Part shown: in pieces, positions 1 through 7,924 of the stretch
Layout of the letters: each line of letters opens with the position of its first letter
How positions within the stretch are numbered: position 1 is the stretch's first letter
Origin: CAZEQK01 sp964514395
GTDB lineage: Bacteria; Bacillota; Bacilli; Tepidibacillales; Tepidibacillaceae
Assembly (NCBI GenBank): GCA_964514395.1
Contig: CAZEQK010000028.1
Location: 1 to 41,725 of the forward strand
Reading direction: 5' to 3'
DNA length: 41,725 bases
Notes under the pieces: model-generated
Database searches by the model: none
The model's input: only the letters and a program-made list of their open reading frames with translations
Told to the model about the DNA's origin: nothing
Made by a program: the position numbers and the translations under genes

Positions 1-2
1 CC

Positions 3-50
3 ATAACGATCGATGATGATCCCTATTGGCGGCAACATGGTATGTATTAG
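3..50 (+). CDS. C-terminal tail of an upstream gene (partial, unidentified)
   Basis: One forward frame is open from the window edge to a TAG at 48-50 and reads ITIDDDPYWRQHGMY. A strong terminator hairpin follows 12 bases after the stop, as expected at the end of a real gene. Sixteen codons are too few to identify the product, and chance openness cannot be excluded. Confidence 0.3.
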   Translation: MTIDDDPYWRQHGMY

Positions 51-62
51 AAAAAGGTGAAT

Positions 63-102
63 AAAAAATTCAGATGGAGCATTCTTTTTATCTGAATTTT
101 TT
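63..102. terminator. Rho-independent terminator
   Basis: A 13-bp perfect stem, AAAAAATTCAGAT (63-75) pairing with ATCTGAATTTTTT (90-102), has A and T tracts that make it usable in both directions. It probably ends the partial gene at the window edge. Confidence 0.75.
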
Positions 103-193
103 CATTAATAACAGGATTTTTATATAGATGAGTAAAAGAATACAGTGTTGTATTTAGTAGAAAGAACTTGGAGATTATAGGAGGAAAACAAAA

Positions 194-594
194 ATAGAAG
201 AAAATAAACTTACAATTAAAGTGAAATTGGATTTAAAGTTTCAGCTAAAAGAAATTATAAAAATAGACTCATTCAAGAAGAAAAGGAGTATATTTTCTCA
301 AATAGTGAAATACTATTAAATTCCGAATCTGCCAACTTAAGATTTATATGGAAGGATTTAAATAGAGTCATTAAAACGAAAAAAATGTTTATCTTGTCCT
401 TAATGGGTAATTCATATATTTTACTTCCGATCAATCGTTTTAAACAGGAGGAAGATATATTATTCTTTAAAGAGATGTTAAAAAGTAAAAAATCTATGAT
501 AAAAGGAAAGAAAAGACGTTTTTTTAACAGTTTTTCTTTTTACCTATTGCTTTTCTTATTAACAGTTGCTATTGTCAGTTTACTTACTAAATAG
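194..594 (+). pseudogene. YcxB-like protein, frameshifted
   Basis: An AGGAGG-type site at 179-184 is followed by a frame that starts KIEENKLTIKVKLDLK but has no ATG, GTG or TTG; the codon at a suitable distance is ATA (194). Near 235-241 the similarity moves to another frame, SAKRNYKNRLIQEEKEYIFS, which runs without a stop through the ATG at 385 to the TAG at 592-594. One missing base would join the two parts into about 133 codons. The segment ending in SYILLPINRFKQEED resembles the C-terminal half of YcxB-like (PF14317) proteins, whose role is unknown. A hydrophobic segment lies at the extreme C-terminus, after a Lys/Arg-rich stretch. The family call is from memory and moderate; the frame disruption and lost start are directly visible. 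Confidence 0.5.
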
Positions 595-643
595 AGGAAT
601 CGATGAAAATAGCGAAGCGTAAATCATAGTGAAGGAGAAATAA

Positions 644-1117
644 ATGAACAAACAGATTGGGTTTATGGACGGAGATGAACAATTACTAGATGAAGTGAAA
701 CCATTATGGGAAAAATTAAATGAACACCATAGGAAAATATCTCAGCATTTCTCAGATAAATATGAACAGAATACGTTTGCCAGAAGAAAAGAAGGATTAC
801 TAAGAAAACAAGGACTTGAAGGATTAAGAATAGATATCGCTAAGGATATGGAGCTAGATAAAAAGATTGGCTATTGTATTAGTACGATAACCAAGGATAA
901 GGTAGGAGAAATTGATTCCATCTATGTGGATTCGGATTACCGAGACCATGCTATAGGGGAAGCATTAATGAAGAGAGCTATACAATGGATGGATGATGTT
1001 CAAGTAGTTAAGAAGGTATTGAATGTTGCTGATGGAAACGAACAGGTTTTTCATTTCTATAAAAAGTTTGGTTTTTATCCACAAACTACCATACTTGAAC
1101 AAAAGAATGAAGGATGA
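644..1117 (+). CDS. GNAT family N-acetyltransferase
   Basis: This 157-residue protein has the GNAT acetyl-CoA fold signature: a beta-strand segment GEIDSIYVDSDYRDHAIGEA followed by the pyrophosphate-binding helix, and a C-terminal FHFYKKFGFYPQ, the usual FYxxxGF element. The pyrophosphate loop reads RDHAIG, where the family usually has R/Q-x-x-G-x-G/A, so one glycine is replaced by alanine. The start has a GAAGGAG site about 8 bases upstream. The stop overlaps the start of the next gene by four bases (ATGA), so the two are translationally coupled. The acceptor substrate cannot be predicted. Confidence 0.85.
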   Translation: MNKQIGFMDGDEQLLDEVKPLWEKLNEHHRKISQHFSDKYEQNTFARRKEGLLRKQGLEGLRIDIAKDMELDKKIGYCISTITKDKVGEIDSIYVDSDYRDHAIGEALMKRAIQWMDDVQVVKKVLNVADGNEQVFHFYKKFGFYPQTTILEQKNEG

Positions 1118-1662
1118 TGACAACTGGAGAAAAATCTGCCCTATTAGTCGTTGATGTACAGGAAGGAATGTTCAATGAAACGACTCCTGTTTATAATGGA
1201 AGAGCACTTCTTCAAAAAATAAAAAGCTTAATAAATAAAGCAAGGAAAGAAAATCTAGAGATCATTTATGTTCGCCATAATAACGGAAAAGGAGATGTGC
1301 TAGAATTTGGGAAACCATTATGGGAAATACATAAAGATATTTATCCAAATGAAAACGAGGTTATTATTGATAAAACTACTCCTGATTCCTTCTATAATAC
1401 CAAATTACAAGTAGTATTAAAGAAGAATGGGATAAAAAATCTATATATATACGGCATACAGACAGAAGCATGCGTAGATACAACATGCAGAAGGGCTTTT
1501 AGCTTAGGGTATCATGTTACCTTAGTAGCAGATGCCCATAGCACATGGGATAAAGACGATTTAACCGCAAGCCAAATCATTCATCATCATAATGATATAC
1601 TGCATCATTGGTTTGTAGACTTAGTACTAGAAAAGGAGCTTTTTTTTTTAAAAATTACTTAA
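1114..1662 (+). CDS. Isochorismatase family cysteine hydrolase
   Basis: This 182-residue protein has the isochorismatase-like hydrolase layout: SALLVVDVQEGMF near the N-terminus (catalytic Asp), a central IIDKTTPDSFYNT carrying the catalytic Lys, and YGIQTEACVDTTCRRAF with the nucleophilic Cys just after the typical cis-peptide region. These three residues form the Asp-Lys-Cys triad of nicotinamidases, isochorismatases and related amidohydrolases. The actual substrate is open. It overlaps the upstream acetyltransferase by four bases and is probably co-transcribed with it. Two tandem ATGs (1114 and 1117) are possible starts. A hairpin terminator follows at 1692. Confidence 0.85.
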   Translation: MMTTGEKSALLVVDVQEGMFNETTPVYNGRALLQKIKSLINKARKENLEIIYVRHNNGKGDVLEFGKPLWEIHKDIYPNENEVIIDKTTPDSFYNTKLQVVLKKNGIKNLYIYGIQTEACVDTTCRRAFSLGYHVTLVADAHSTWDKDDLTASQIIHHHNDILHHWFVDLVLEKELFFLKIT

Positions 1663-1691
1663 AAAACATGAAAAAGAATAAAGAATATATG

Positions 1692-1736
1692 GCTTAGTGG
1701 CAGATACTAAGCTTTATTTATTTTAATTTTTTCTTC
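1692..1736 (+). terminator. Rho-independent terminator
   Basis: GCTTAGT (1692-1698) pairs with ACTAAGC (1706-1712) across a 7-base loop and is followed by a T-rich tract. It ends the acetyltransferase-isochorismatase unit. Confidence 0.6.
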
Positions 1737-1806
1737 CTGCGAATTATATGGTTGATTCGCATCATAATTACTGCTTTATTCAAATATACTTTGGATTGAA
1801 AAAAGG

Positions 1807-1834
1807 TTGCAAGATTATCGATATGTGATAAAAT
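1807..1834 (+). promoter_or_regulatory. Sigma-A-type promoter
   Basis: TTGCAA (1807-1812) and TAAAAT (1829-1834) are separated by 16 bp, just upstream of the acetyltransferase at 1872. It would drive the acetyltransferase-HAD pair. Confidence 0.5.
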
Positions 1835-1871
1835 CATATGAAATATTTAGAAACATGGGGGGAGAAATAGT

Positions 1872-2414
1872 ATGTATATAGGGGAAAAGATTAGATTAAG
1901 GGAGTACCGAAAAGAAGATGCTGAACAAGCTAAGGAATATGTCAATGACCCAGAAGTAAAAAGGCTACTAAATCCCAACATACCCTATTTAATTACATTA
2001 GAAGAGGAACAAAAGTGGGTTGATGGTCAATCTTCATTTAAGGATACATACAACTTTGCCATTGAAACCATCGAAGGAAATAAATACATTGGCGGTTGTG
2101 GCATCAATAATATTGATTGGAAAAACAGCGTTGCAGTTGTAGGAATCATGATAGGGGATAAGAATTACTGGGGTAAAGGATACGGAACTGATGCGATGAA
2201 AACCTTAGTAAGATTCATTTTTGAACAGATGAATATACACAAAATCAAATTAAATGTCTTTTCATATAATGAAAGGGCAATAAAAAGCTATGAAAAATGT
2301 GGCTTTAGAATAGAAGGGAAGCTACTTCAAGAAATATATCGAGATGGAAAATACTATGACGATATTATCATGGGATTAATAAGAGAAACATACATGAATG
2401 AAGTCACTAATTAA
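1872..2414 (+). CDS. RimJ/RimL-type GNAT N-acetyltransferase
   Basis: This 180-residue protein starts with IGEKIRLREYRKEDAEQAKE, the typical beginning of RimJ/RimL-like acetyltransferases (Acetyltransf_3). The acetyl-CoA loop is YWGKGYGTDAMK at about residues 98-109, and the C-terminal part has SYNERAIKSYEKCGFRIEG followed by REIYRDGKYYDDIIMG-like sequence, as in protein or small-molecule acetyltransferases of this class. A GGGGGGAG site lies just upstream of the start. It is followed after 12 bases by the HAD gene, so the two are probably one transcript. The specific acceptor (ribosomal protein, polyamine, antibiotic) is not predictable. Confidence 0.87.
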   Translation: MYIGEKIRLREYRKEDAEQAKEYVNDPEVKRLLNPNIPYLITLEEEQKWVDGQSSFKDTYNFAIETIEGNKYIGGCGINNIDWKNSVAVVGIMIGDKNYWGKGYGTDAMKTLVRFIFEQMNIHKIKLNVFSYNERAIKSYEKCGFRIEGKLLQEIYRDGKYYDDIIMGLIRETYMNEVTN

Positions 2415-2426
2415 GGAGAATAAGAC

Positions 2427-3080
2427 ATGGATTATGAGGGAATCATATTTGATTTAGATGGAACACTAATTGACTCACTTGTAGATTTAGCAGATTCCAT
2501 GAATAAAGTATTAATCGAGAATAAGTATCCGACTCATACTATGGATGATTATAGAAACTTTATTGGAAAAGGAATCAAGGAGCTAGTTCGTAGGGCATTG
2601 CCAGAATCAGCTAGGAATGACCGGATATTCACAGAATCCTATCATAAAATGGTAGCCATATATAGAGAGCACTGCTTAGAAAAAACTGCATTATATGAGG
2701 GTATTTCCGAAATGCTTAATGGAGTTCAACAGCATCATTTAAAAATGGCCATCTTATCAAACAAGGTGGATGAGCTAACTAAAAAGATTGTAGCTGTATT
2801 ACTGAAAAAGTGGGATTTTATCGAAGTAATGGGCGCTAGATCAGATATGCCTAAAAAGCCGGATCCAATAGGAGCCATGTATATTAATGACAAAATGTCG
2901 ACATCTACTAAAAAGATGATATATGTCGGTGATTCTGGGGTAGATATGGAAACAGCTAAGAGTGCTGGAATGCTAGCTGTTGGTGTGTTATGGGGCTATC
3001 GAGGAAAAGAGGAGCTCCTTAGAAATGGTGCAGATATTATAGTCGACCATCCAATGGAAATACTAAAATTGCTAGCATAG
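2427..3080 (+). CDS. HAD family hydrolase, phosphoglycolate phosphatase-like
   Basis: This 217-residue protein has all four HAD motifs: FDLDGTLIDS (nucleophile and acid Asp) at about residue 8, LSNK (motif II), KKPDP with the motif III Lys, and VGDSGVDMETA (motif IV). A helical cap of subclass I lies between motifs I and II. This is the Gph/PpaX-like layout, so a small phosphorylated metabolite or pyrophosphate is a likely substrate. It sits 12 bases behind the acetyltransferase with a TAAGGAG site between them. Substrate assignment within this broad family is not possible from sequence alone. Confidence 0.87.
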   Translation: MDYEGIIFDLDGTLIDSLVDLADSMNKVLIENKYPTHTMDDYRNFIGKGIKELVRRALPESARNDRIFTESYHKMVAIYREHCLEKTALYEGISEMLNGVQQHHLKMAILSNKVDELTKKIVAVLLKKWDFIEVMGARSDMPKKPDPIGAMYINDKMSTSTKKMIYVGDSGVDMETAKSAGMLAVGVLWGYRGKEELLRNGADIIVDHPMEILKLLA

Positions 3081-3211
3081 GGCTTAACAAAAAAATTAAA
3101 GTAATACTAACCAATTAAGCTTAGGTGAATAGATTATCTATAGAAATTAGTAATACATGTACTTACATATGAGTATTTGTATAAAATCTATAATCTAAGG
3201 AGTTGGTTAGT

Positions 3212-3829
3212 TTGATAGATTATGAATTGCCTGTATCAATAAAAACATATAAGGTAAAACCTAAGCTAGATGTCGTCTTTCCTCAAGTATATGGGATGAA
3301 AAACACAGTTAGCCAGCATAAAATGAATAACAAAATACTGGACTACACGAATCGCTTAATTGTAAAACAGGGTTACAATGAAGGTATGGTACAAGAGATG
3401 ATTGGGAAATATGAACTAAAAACAAATGAGAGAAAAGTGTTAAGTTTATCTGTAGTAAATTATGCATTTACTGGAGGCGCGCATGGTTTAACATTAATGA
3501 AATCATTGAATTTTGATACGACTACAGGAAAAAATTATAAGCTATATAAATTATTTAAAGAGAAAAGCGATTATGTAGGGATATTATCAAAGCTGGTAGA
3601 AGAGCAAATAAAGGCTAGAAATATACAAACGTTGGATGATTTTAAAGGAATAAATCTGAATTAAGATTATTATATTGCCGATAAAGCTTTGGTGTTATAT
3701 TTTCAGCTTTATGATATTACCCCCTATTATTATGGGTTTCCTTACTTTCCAATCTCTGTTTATCAGATACAAGATATCATAAAGGAAAATACAATTTTGG
3801 ATAGAATGGTCGGCTGGTATAATTATTAA
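3212..3829 (+). pseudogene. DUF3298-like protein with in-frame stop
   Basis: The frame begins at TTG 3212, 9 bases after an AAGGAG site, and reads IDYELPVSIKTYKVKPKLDV. A TTG at 3203 abuts the ribosome binding site and is less likely. The conserved YAFTGGAHG segment and the following text resemble DUF3298 (RsiV-like) proteins. At 3662-3664 a TAA interrupts the frame after GINLN. The same frame then continues for 54 codons, DYYIADKALVLYFQLYDITP onward, to a second TAA at 3827-3829, and this part matches the usual family C-terminus. A single C-to-T change (CAA Gln to TAA) would explain it. The restored length is 205 residues. The protein may be lost, truncated, or made by readthrough. Confidence 0.65.
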
Positions 3830-3854
3830 GTAGGTGCATGAAAGGAATGAAGGG

Positions 3855-4361
3855 ATGAAAAAATTAATCGATACATTGAATGAAAATTATAAGCTAAGAT
3901 ATGCAGAAGTAGAGGATATACCATTAGTCCTGCAATTTATAAAAGAATTAGCAAGCTATGAAAAATTATTAAATGAAGTGACAGCAACAGAAGAGATACT
4001 AAAGGAATCACTTTTTGAAAAAAATATAGCAAATGTATTAATTGGTGAATATGAAGGAAAACCTGTAAGCTTTGCTCTATTTTTTTATAATTTTTCTACC
4101 TTTTTAGGCAGACCAGGGATATATTTAGAGGATTTCTATGTAAAGCCTGAGATGAGAGGTAAAGGCTTTGGTAAGATGATTATAGCCTATTTAGCAAGGT
4201 TAGCAGTGGAAGGTAACTACTCAAGGATTGACTGGAGTGTATTGAATTGGAATAAATCAGCTATTGCATTCTATGAAAAGATAGGGGCGGTTCCCCTCTT
4301 AGAATGGAATTCATTTCGTTTAACAGGTGAAAATTTAATAAGCTTAGCCAATAAATCCTAA
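3855..4361 (+). CDS. GNAT N-acetyltransferase, diamine/spermidine acetyltransferase-like
   Basis: The protein contains LRYAEVEDIPLVLQFIKELA at the N-terminus, then EDFYVKPEMRGKGFGKMIIA carrying the R-x-x-G-x-G acetyl-CoA loop, and NWNKSAIAFYEKIGAVP near the C-terminus. This layout resembles SAT1-like diamine N-acetyltransferases, but the substrate is inferred only from resemblance. I chose ATG 3855 (168 residues) because GAAAGGA precedes it at normal spacing; an in-frame GTG at 3834 would add seven residues. It follows the broken DUF3298 gene closely and is not obviously linked to it. Confidence 0.83.
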   Translation: MKKLIDTLNENYKLRYAEVEDIPLVLQFIKELASYEKLLNEVTATEEILKESLFEKNIANVLIGEYEGKPVSFALFFYNFSTFLGRPGIYLEDFYVKPEMRGKGFGKMIIAYLARLAVEGNYSRIDWSVLNWNKSAIAFYEKIGAVPLLEWNSFRLTGENLISLANKS

Positions 4362-4390
4362 CCCTAGGAAGTGCATCTGGTTGGGAGTTT

Positions 4391-4789
4391 TTAAATAATA
4401 TGATATTCTATCGGTTGAATATTTTCCTTATCCATATAAAAGGCGTTAAACCTATTATTAGAACTGGAATAAATCCAGTAGCTTTGATTAGGATAGTACC
4501 AATTTTCTATATCTAATTTAGATGGAAATGCACTTGAACTGGGATGAGAGTGAATCACTCCAACCCATGTAGCCCCTTTCTTATCTATATTATATAATGA
4601 ATCGATAAAGGATGTTGGTTCGAAATGAAACGTATTGGAAGAGTTGCTTATGTTGATAATAGGTATAAAGGTATCAATCTGATTCCTTATAGAAAAAGCA
4701 ACTAATAGTCCACATGCTTCTTGTGGTAATTGGGACTTCGAATAGTTTATGAAGCTATGCATAGTTTCTTCATTAATATATAAAGACAT
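4391..4789 (-). CDS. JAMM/MPN-domain metallopeptidase (Mov34/M67 family)
   Basis: This 132-residue protein carries the JAMM zinc motif: an upstream Glu in LPQEACGLLV, then HSHPSSSAFPSKLD, which fits H-x-H-P-x(7)-S-x(2)-D for zinc binding and catalysis. Stand-alone prokaryotic JAB proteins of this size (Prok-JAB) are isopeptidase-like enzymes, often cutting ubiquitin-like sulfur carriers or removing cysteine from them. No sulfur-carrier gene lies next to it here, so the substrate is unknown. A GGAGGACACAT stretch before the ATG is a good ribosome binding site. The gene diverges from the yunE-like gene across about 180 bp. Confidence 0.82.
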   Translation of the reverse strand: MSLYINEETMHSFINYSKSQLPQEACGLLVAFSIRNQIDTFIPIINISNSSNTFHFEPTSFIDSLYNIDKKGATWVGVIHSHPSSSAFPSKLDIENWYYPNQSYWIYSSSNNRFNAFYMDKENIQPIEYHII

Positions 4790-4973
4790 ATGTGTCCTCC
4801 TACTCCATTACACCCATAATACTTTTTGATAAGAAAATTAGTAAGAAATATGGTAAAATACAATCTGTATCATTACATTATTATAACATGGTACTTACTA
4901 TGGAAATATTATTTGTCCAATGTTTGAATGAAGTTTCGCTAAAAGGTTGTAGGTACTAATGGGGGCAGGAAAT

Positions 4974-5792
4974 ATGGAATGGCTGTTGCTTTTTTTAATT
5001 GGACTTGTCGCAGCGACTTTTGGTAGTATTGTAGGTCTAGGTGGAGGAATTATCATTGTTCCTTCTTTACTATTTGTTAATTCATTAGGAATTCTAGAAA
5101 AGAATATTGAACCAAAAAATGCTGTTGCAATATCACTTATGGTTATTATTTTAACTGCTATATCTGCAACGCTATATAATTATAAGCAGAATAGAGTAGA
5201 TGTAAAAGCAGCTTTATATTTCTTTTTAGCAAGTGGGCCAACAGCACTTTTAGGGGCATTTCTAAATAAATATATTAAAGTGAATCAGTTTTATATTTTA
5301 TTTGGATTACTGATGGTAGTTATTACATATTTTTTATCTAAAAAAGAAAATGTAAAAACTAAAAAAATGAAGTGGGACATTACTCAGGTATATGTTGACA
5401 ACAAGGGTGAACGCTACATATATGGTTATGATCGTATCATAGGATTGATAATACCTGGTATCGCAGGTCTAATTGCAGGTTTATTTGGAATTGGTGGCGG
5501 TTCTATACTGGTTCCAGTGATGATTATTCTATTTAGCTTCCCGGCCCATGTTGCCACTGCGACATCTATCTTTTTTATTTTGTTATCTGCTTCCATAGGA
5601 AGCATTCCACATATCCTTTTAGGGCATGTGATTTTTAAATATGTACTTATTGTAGGTGTTGGCACAATTACTGGAGGGAGACTAGGAGCCTATATATCTT
5701 CCAAAATGAGTAGTAAAGCCTTGATCATTACTCTACGAATTGTAATACTCTTCATTGCCATACAAATGATCTATAAAGGTTTAATTGGATAA
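4974..5792 (+). CDS. yunE: TauE/SafE family permease (YunE-like)
   Basis: A strongly hydrophobic protein of about 272 residues with two homologous halves. Each half has a glycine-rich signature: ATFGSIVGLGGGIIIVP near the N-terminus and LIAGLFGIGGGSILVPV at about residue 170, both typical of the TauE/SafE (sulfite exporter/anion permease) family. About eight membrane segments are visible, with a short polar loop at residues 125-155. ATG 4974 is preferred because GGGGGCAGG lies just upstream; ATG 4959 is an alternative. In B. subtilis yunE is next to yunD, and here too it is followed directly by a yunD-like gene, which supports the gene name. The transported anion is not established. Confidence 0.85.
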   Translation: MEWLLLFLIGLVAATFGSIVGLGGGIIIVPSLLFVNSLGILEKNIEPKNAVAISLMVIILTAISATLYNYKQNRVDVKAALYFFLASGPTALLGAFLNKYIKVNQFYILFGLLMVVITYFLSKKENVKTKKMKWDITQVYVDNKGERYIYGYDRIIGLIIPGIAGLIAGLFGIGGGSILVPVMIILFSFPAHVATATSIFFILLSASIGSIPHILLGHVIFKYVLIVGVGTITGGRLGAYISSKMSSKALIITLRIVILFIAIQMIYKGLIG

Positions 5793-5808
5793 GAATGGGG
5801 TGTTGGTT

Positions 5809-7254
5809 TTGCAAGGGAACCAGCGAATACACATCATACATATGAATGATCTTCACAGCCACTTTGACAACATGAAAAAAATTACTACTTACATTAAAAA
5901 AACAAGAGCAGAATTAGAGCAAAAAGATGACAAACTAATTATTGTAGATTTAGGAGATCATATGGATCGAATGCGGATAGAGACAGAAGGCACAAGCGGT
6001 TTATCTAATGTAGAAATTCTGAATTTGTGGCAAACTGATGTGATTACCATAGGAAATAATGAAGGCCTTACTTTTACAAAAGATAAATTATCAAAAGCTT
6101 ATCAAACTGGTAATTTTAAAATCGTAGCATGTAATATGCTCGATGCAGATACGAATCGTTTGCCACAGTGGTTGAATGAATATTGGATACAAACGGTTAA
6201 TGGAATAAGAATAGCTTGGATAGGTGCTACTGCTCCATATGAAATATTTTACCGCCTACAGGGCTGGATAGTAGAAAATCCAATTTCAAAAATAAGAGAA
6301 ATTGTGAATGAGATTCGAGATCAAGCTGATATCATTATTTTAATGTCACATTTAGGAATAAGAGCCGATAAAAAAATTGCTGAAGAGATAGATGCAATAG
6401 ATGTCATTTTAGGGGCACATACCCATCGTTTGTTTGAAAATGGTATTAAAAATGAAAATCAACCTTTAATTTGTCAAGTCGGTATATTTGGTGAGAAGAT
6501 TGGTCATTTAACGATAGATTATAATTTTAATAAACAAGAAATTGATCTTATACAGGAAAATACAATTTCTATGGAACATTTTGCAGAAGATATAGAGACA
6601 AGGGCGTTAATTAATAAGAATAAAATTATTGCAAAAGAGGTATTGAGTGAACCTGTAGCGCGCTTGACTCATCCTTTATCTATTTCTATAGATGCTGAAT
6701 CACCTCTAGCAAATTTACTTGCTGATGGAATAAAAAAGTGGGTAGATGCTGAGATTTCCTTTGTTAATGCAGGACAGCTATTAGAAGGATTAGAAGAGGG
6801 AATCGTAACAAAAGAAAAAATTCATGAAATTTGTCCTTCCCCAATCAATGCTTGCAAAGTGACCTTAAGTGGAAAACAAATTAAATTGACCCTTGAACAA
6901 TCCTTATTAGACGAATTTAAATATTCAAATGCTAAGGGATATGGATTTAGAGGTAAACAGCTTGGTTCGTTATCTATATCAGGCATGAATGTATGGTACA
7001 ATATGGTAAATCCGTCTAACTATAAAATTGAAAAAATTTTAATAAACGGTGAAATACTTAAAGAAGAGAAAGAATATTCGGTTGGTACTTTAGATATGTT
7101 TACTTTTGGTGGTGGTTATTATTTAATAAAAGAAGGGAAAAATATTCAGTATTTTTTACCTGAATTTATTCGCGATATATTAGAACAGCAATTGGTTAAC
7201 GAGACATCTATTCTGGAAAGCTTTTCTAATCGGTGGTTCGAAATAAAAAATTAA
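5809..7254 (+). CDS. yunD: Bifunctional metallophosphatase/5'-nucleotidase (YunD-like)
   Basis: The N-terminal calcineurin-like phosphoesterase domain has the metal motifs IIHMNDLHSHFD, VDLGDHMDR, IGNNEG (the GNxE/H motif), MSHLGI and LGAHTHR, and the C-terminal half is a 5'-nucleotidase C domain with FVNAGQLL and YSVGTLDMFTFGG. No signal peptide is seen, so the enzyme is probably cytoplasmic, as expected for YunD. Starts upstream of HIIHMND are weak: TTG 5809 lies 8 bases after GGGG and gives about 481 residues; GTG 5800 and TTG 5785 are alternatives, the last overlapping yunE. Coupled to yunE. A 12-bp-stem terminator overlaps the stop codon. Nucleotide or related phosphate ester hydrolysis is inferred from the family. 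Confidence 0.88.
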   Translation: MQGNQRIHIIHMNDLHSHFDNMKKITTYIKKTRAELEQKDDKLIIVDLGDHMDRMRIETEGTSGLSNVEILNLWQTDVITIGNNEGLTFTKDKLSKAYQTGNFKIVACNMLDADTNRLPQWLNEYWIQTVNGIRIAWIGATAPYEIFYRLQGWIVENPISKIREIVNEIRDQADIIILMSHLGIRADKKIAEEIDAIDVILGAHTHRLFENGIKNENQPLICQVGIFGEKIGHLTIDYNFNKQEIDLIQENTISMEHFAEDIETRALINKNKIIAKEVLSEPVARLTHPLSISIDAESPLANLLADGIKKWVDAEISFVNAGQLLEGLEEGIVTKEKIHEICPSPINACKVTLSGKQIKLTLEQSLLDEFKYSNAKGYGFRGKQLGSLSISGMNVWYNMVNPSNYKIEKILINGEILKEEKEYSVGTLDMFTFGGGYYLIKEGKNIQYFLPEFIRDILEQQLVNETSILESFSNRWFEIKN

Positions 7255-7277
7255 ATCGCCTATTATAGGCGATTTAA
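7251..7277. terminator. Bidirectional terminator between convergent genes
   Basis: TTAAATCGCCTA (7251-7262) pairs perfectly with TAGGCGATTTAA (7266-7277) around a 3-base loop. It includes the yunD stop codon and ends one base before the stop of the reverse-strand small gene. Confidence 0.75.
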
Positions 7278-7278
7278 T

Positions 7279-7500
7279 CTAATTGTTTATAAAAGTACCA
7301 ATAATTTTCCCATCTTCATATTGTTTTAATTGGTTTTTATAGGTGATTAAATTATTGTCTTTCATAAAATGATCATATTCATCAAATGTAAGTTGGGTTG
7401 AGAACTTTTCGTTTTGGTTAACGAATTGATTTTTCCCCTTAGGTAATGCATCGAAAAATAAATGATTCATAGATTCCTTTTCTATTTGAATTTTTATCAT
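7279..7500 (-). CDS. Small hypothetical protein
   Basis: Not recognised. The 73-residue protein MIKIQIEKESMNHLFFDALP... is soluble, charged and without a signal peptide, Cys cluster or membrane segment. The ATG at 7500 has a GGAGGTG site 6 bases upstream, so this start is better than an in-frame ATG 15 bases earlier at 7515. The gene converges on yunD with a shared terminator and diverges from the next small gene. The good ribosome binding site and flanking terminator suggest that it is expressed. Confidence 0.65.
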   Translation of the reverse strand: MIKIQIEKESMNHLFFDALPKGKNQFVNQNEKFSTQLTFDEYDHFMKDNNLITYKNQLKQYEDGKIIGTFINN

Positions 7501-7598
7501 GTGATACACCTCCATTTGTTATGTTTATGATTGTTAAATAGATTGAATTTTATACAAAGTAGAAATAATCATTAGTTCAACTTGAAAGGAGTACTTCA

Positions 7599-7859
7599 AT
7601 GGGATTTGTTGATGAAATATATGAAATGTACCGTAATCAACTGACTGGTAGTGAGGAAGATGCAGTGGCATTAGTATTAAATTTATTAGAAGATCATGAA
7701 AAAAATGATTTACTGAAAATGATTAATCAGATGAATGATGCTGAACTCTTTCAAATGGTTGCGATGTATTTAATTGAAATTCTCAAAGTTAAGATGAGTC
7801 AGGAAGATTTAAGTAGCCCAAAATTTAAATCGCAATCAACTGATAATAGACTACATTAA
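7599..7859 (+). CDS. Small acidic helical protein, DUF6154-like
   Basis: An 86-residue, mostly helical acidic protein: GFVDEIYEMYRNQLTGSEED, then LVLNLLEDHEKNDLLKMINQ and ELFQMVAMYLIEILKVKMSQ. It resembles the short Bacillus proteins grouped as DUF6154, a recollection I hold with moderate confidence; no function is known. GAAAGGAG lies 8 bases before the ATG. A weak hairpin (7872-7895) separates it from the HD-GYP gene. Confidence 0.65.
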   Translation: MGFVDEIYEMYRNQLTGSEEDAVALVLNLLEDHEKNDLLKMINQMNDAELFQMVAMYLIEILKVKMSQEDLSSPKFKSQSTDNRLH

Positions 7860-7871
7860 GGTTATGGCATA

Positions 7872-7895
7872 ATTGCTTAAAACAGCAATCTTTTT
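7872..7895 (+). terminator. Weak rho-independent terminator
   Basis: ATTGCT (7872-7877) and AGCAAT (7884-7889) form a 6-bp stem followed by CTTTTT. Partial readthrough into the HD-GYP gene is likely. Confidence 0.45.
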
Positions 7896-7924
7896 AAATT
7901 GATTCGTAAAAGGGGAAACCGTAC

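Noticed and set aside
5426..5665. Reverse-strand open frame inside the yunE-like gene
   Set aside because: It is antisense to the well-supported permease, has no ribosome binding site and its sequence is a Pro/Ile-rich shadow of glycine-rich membrane segments.
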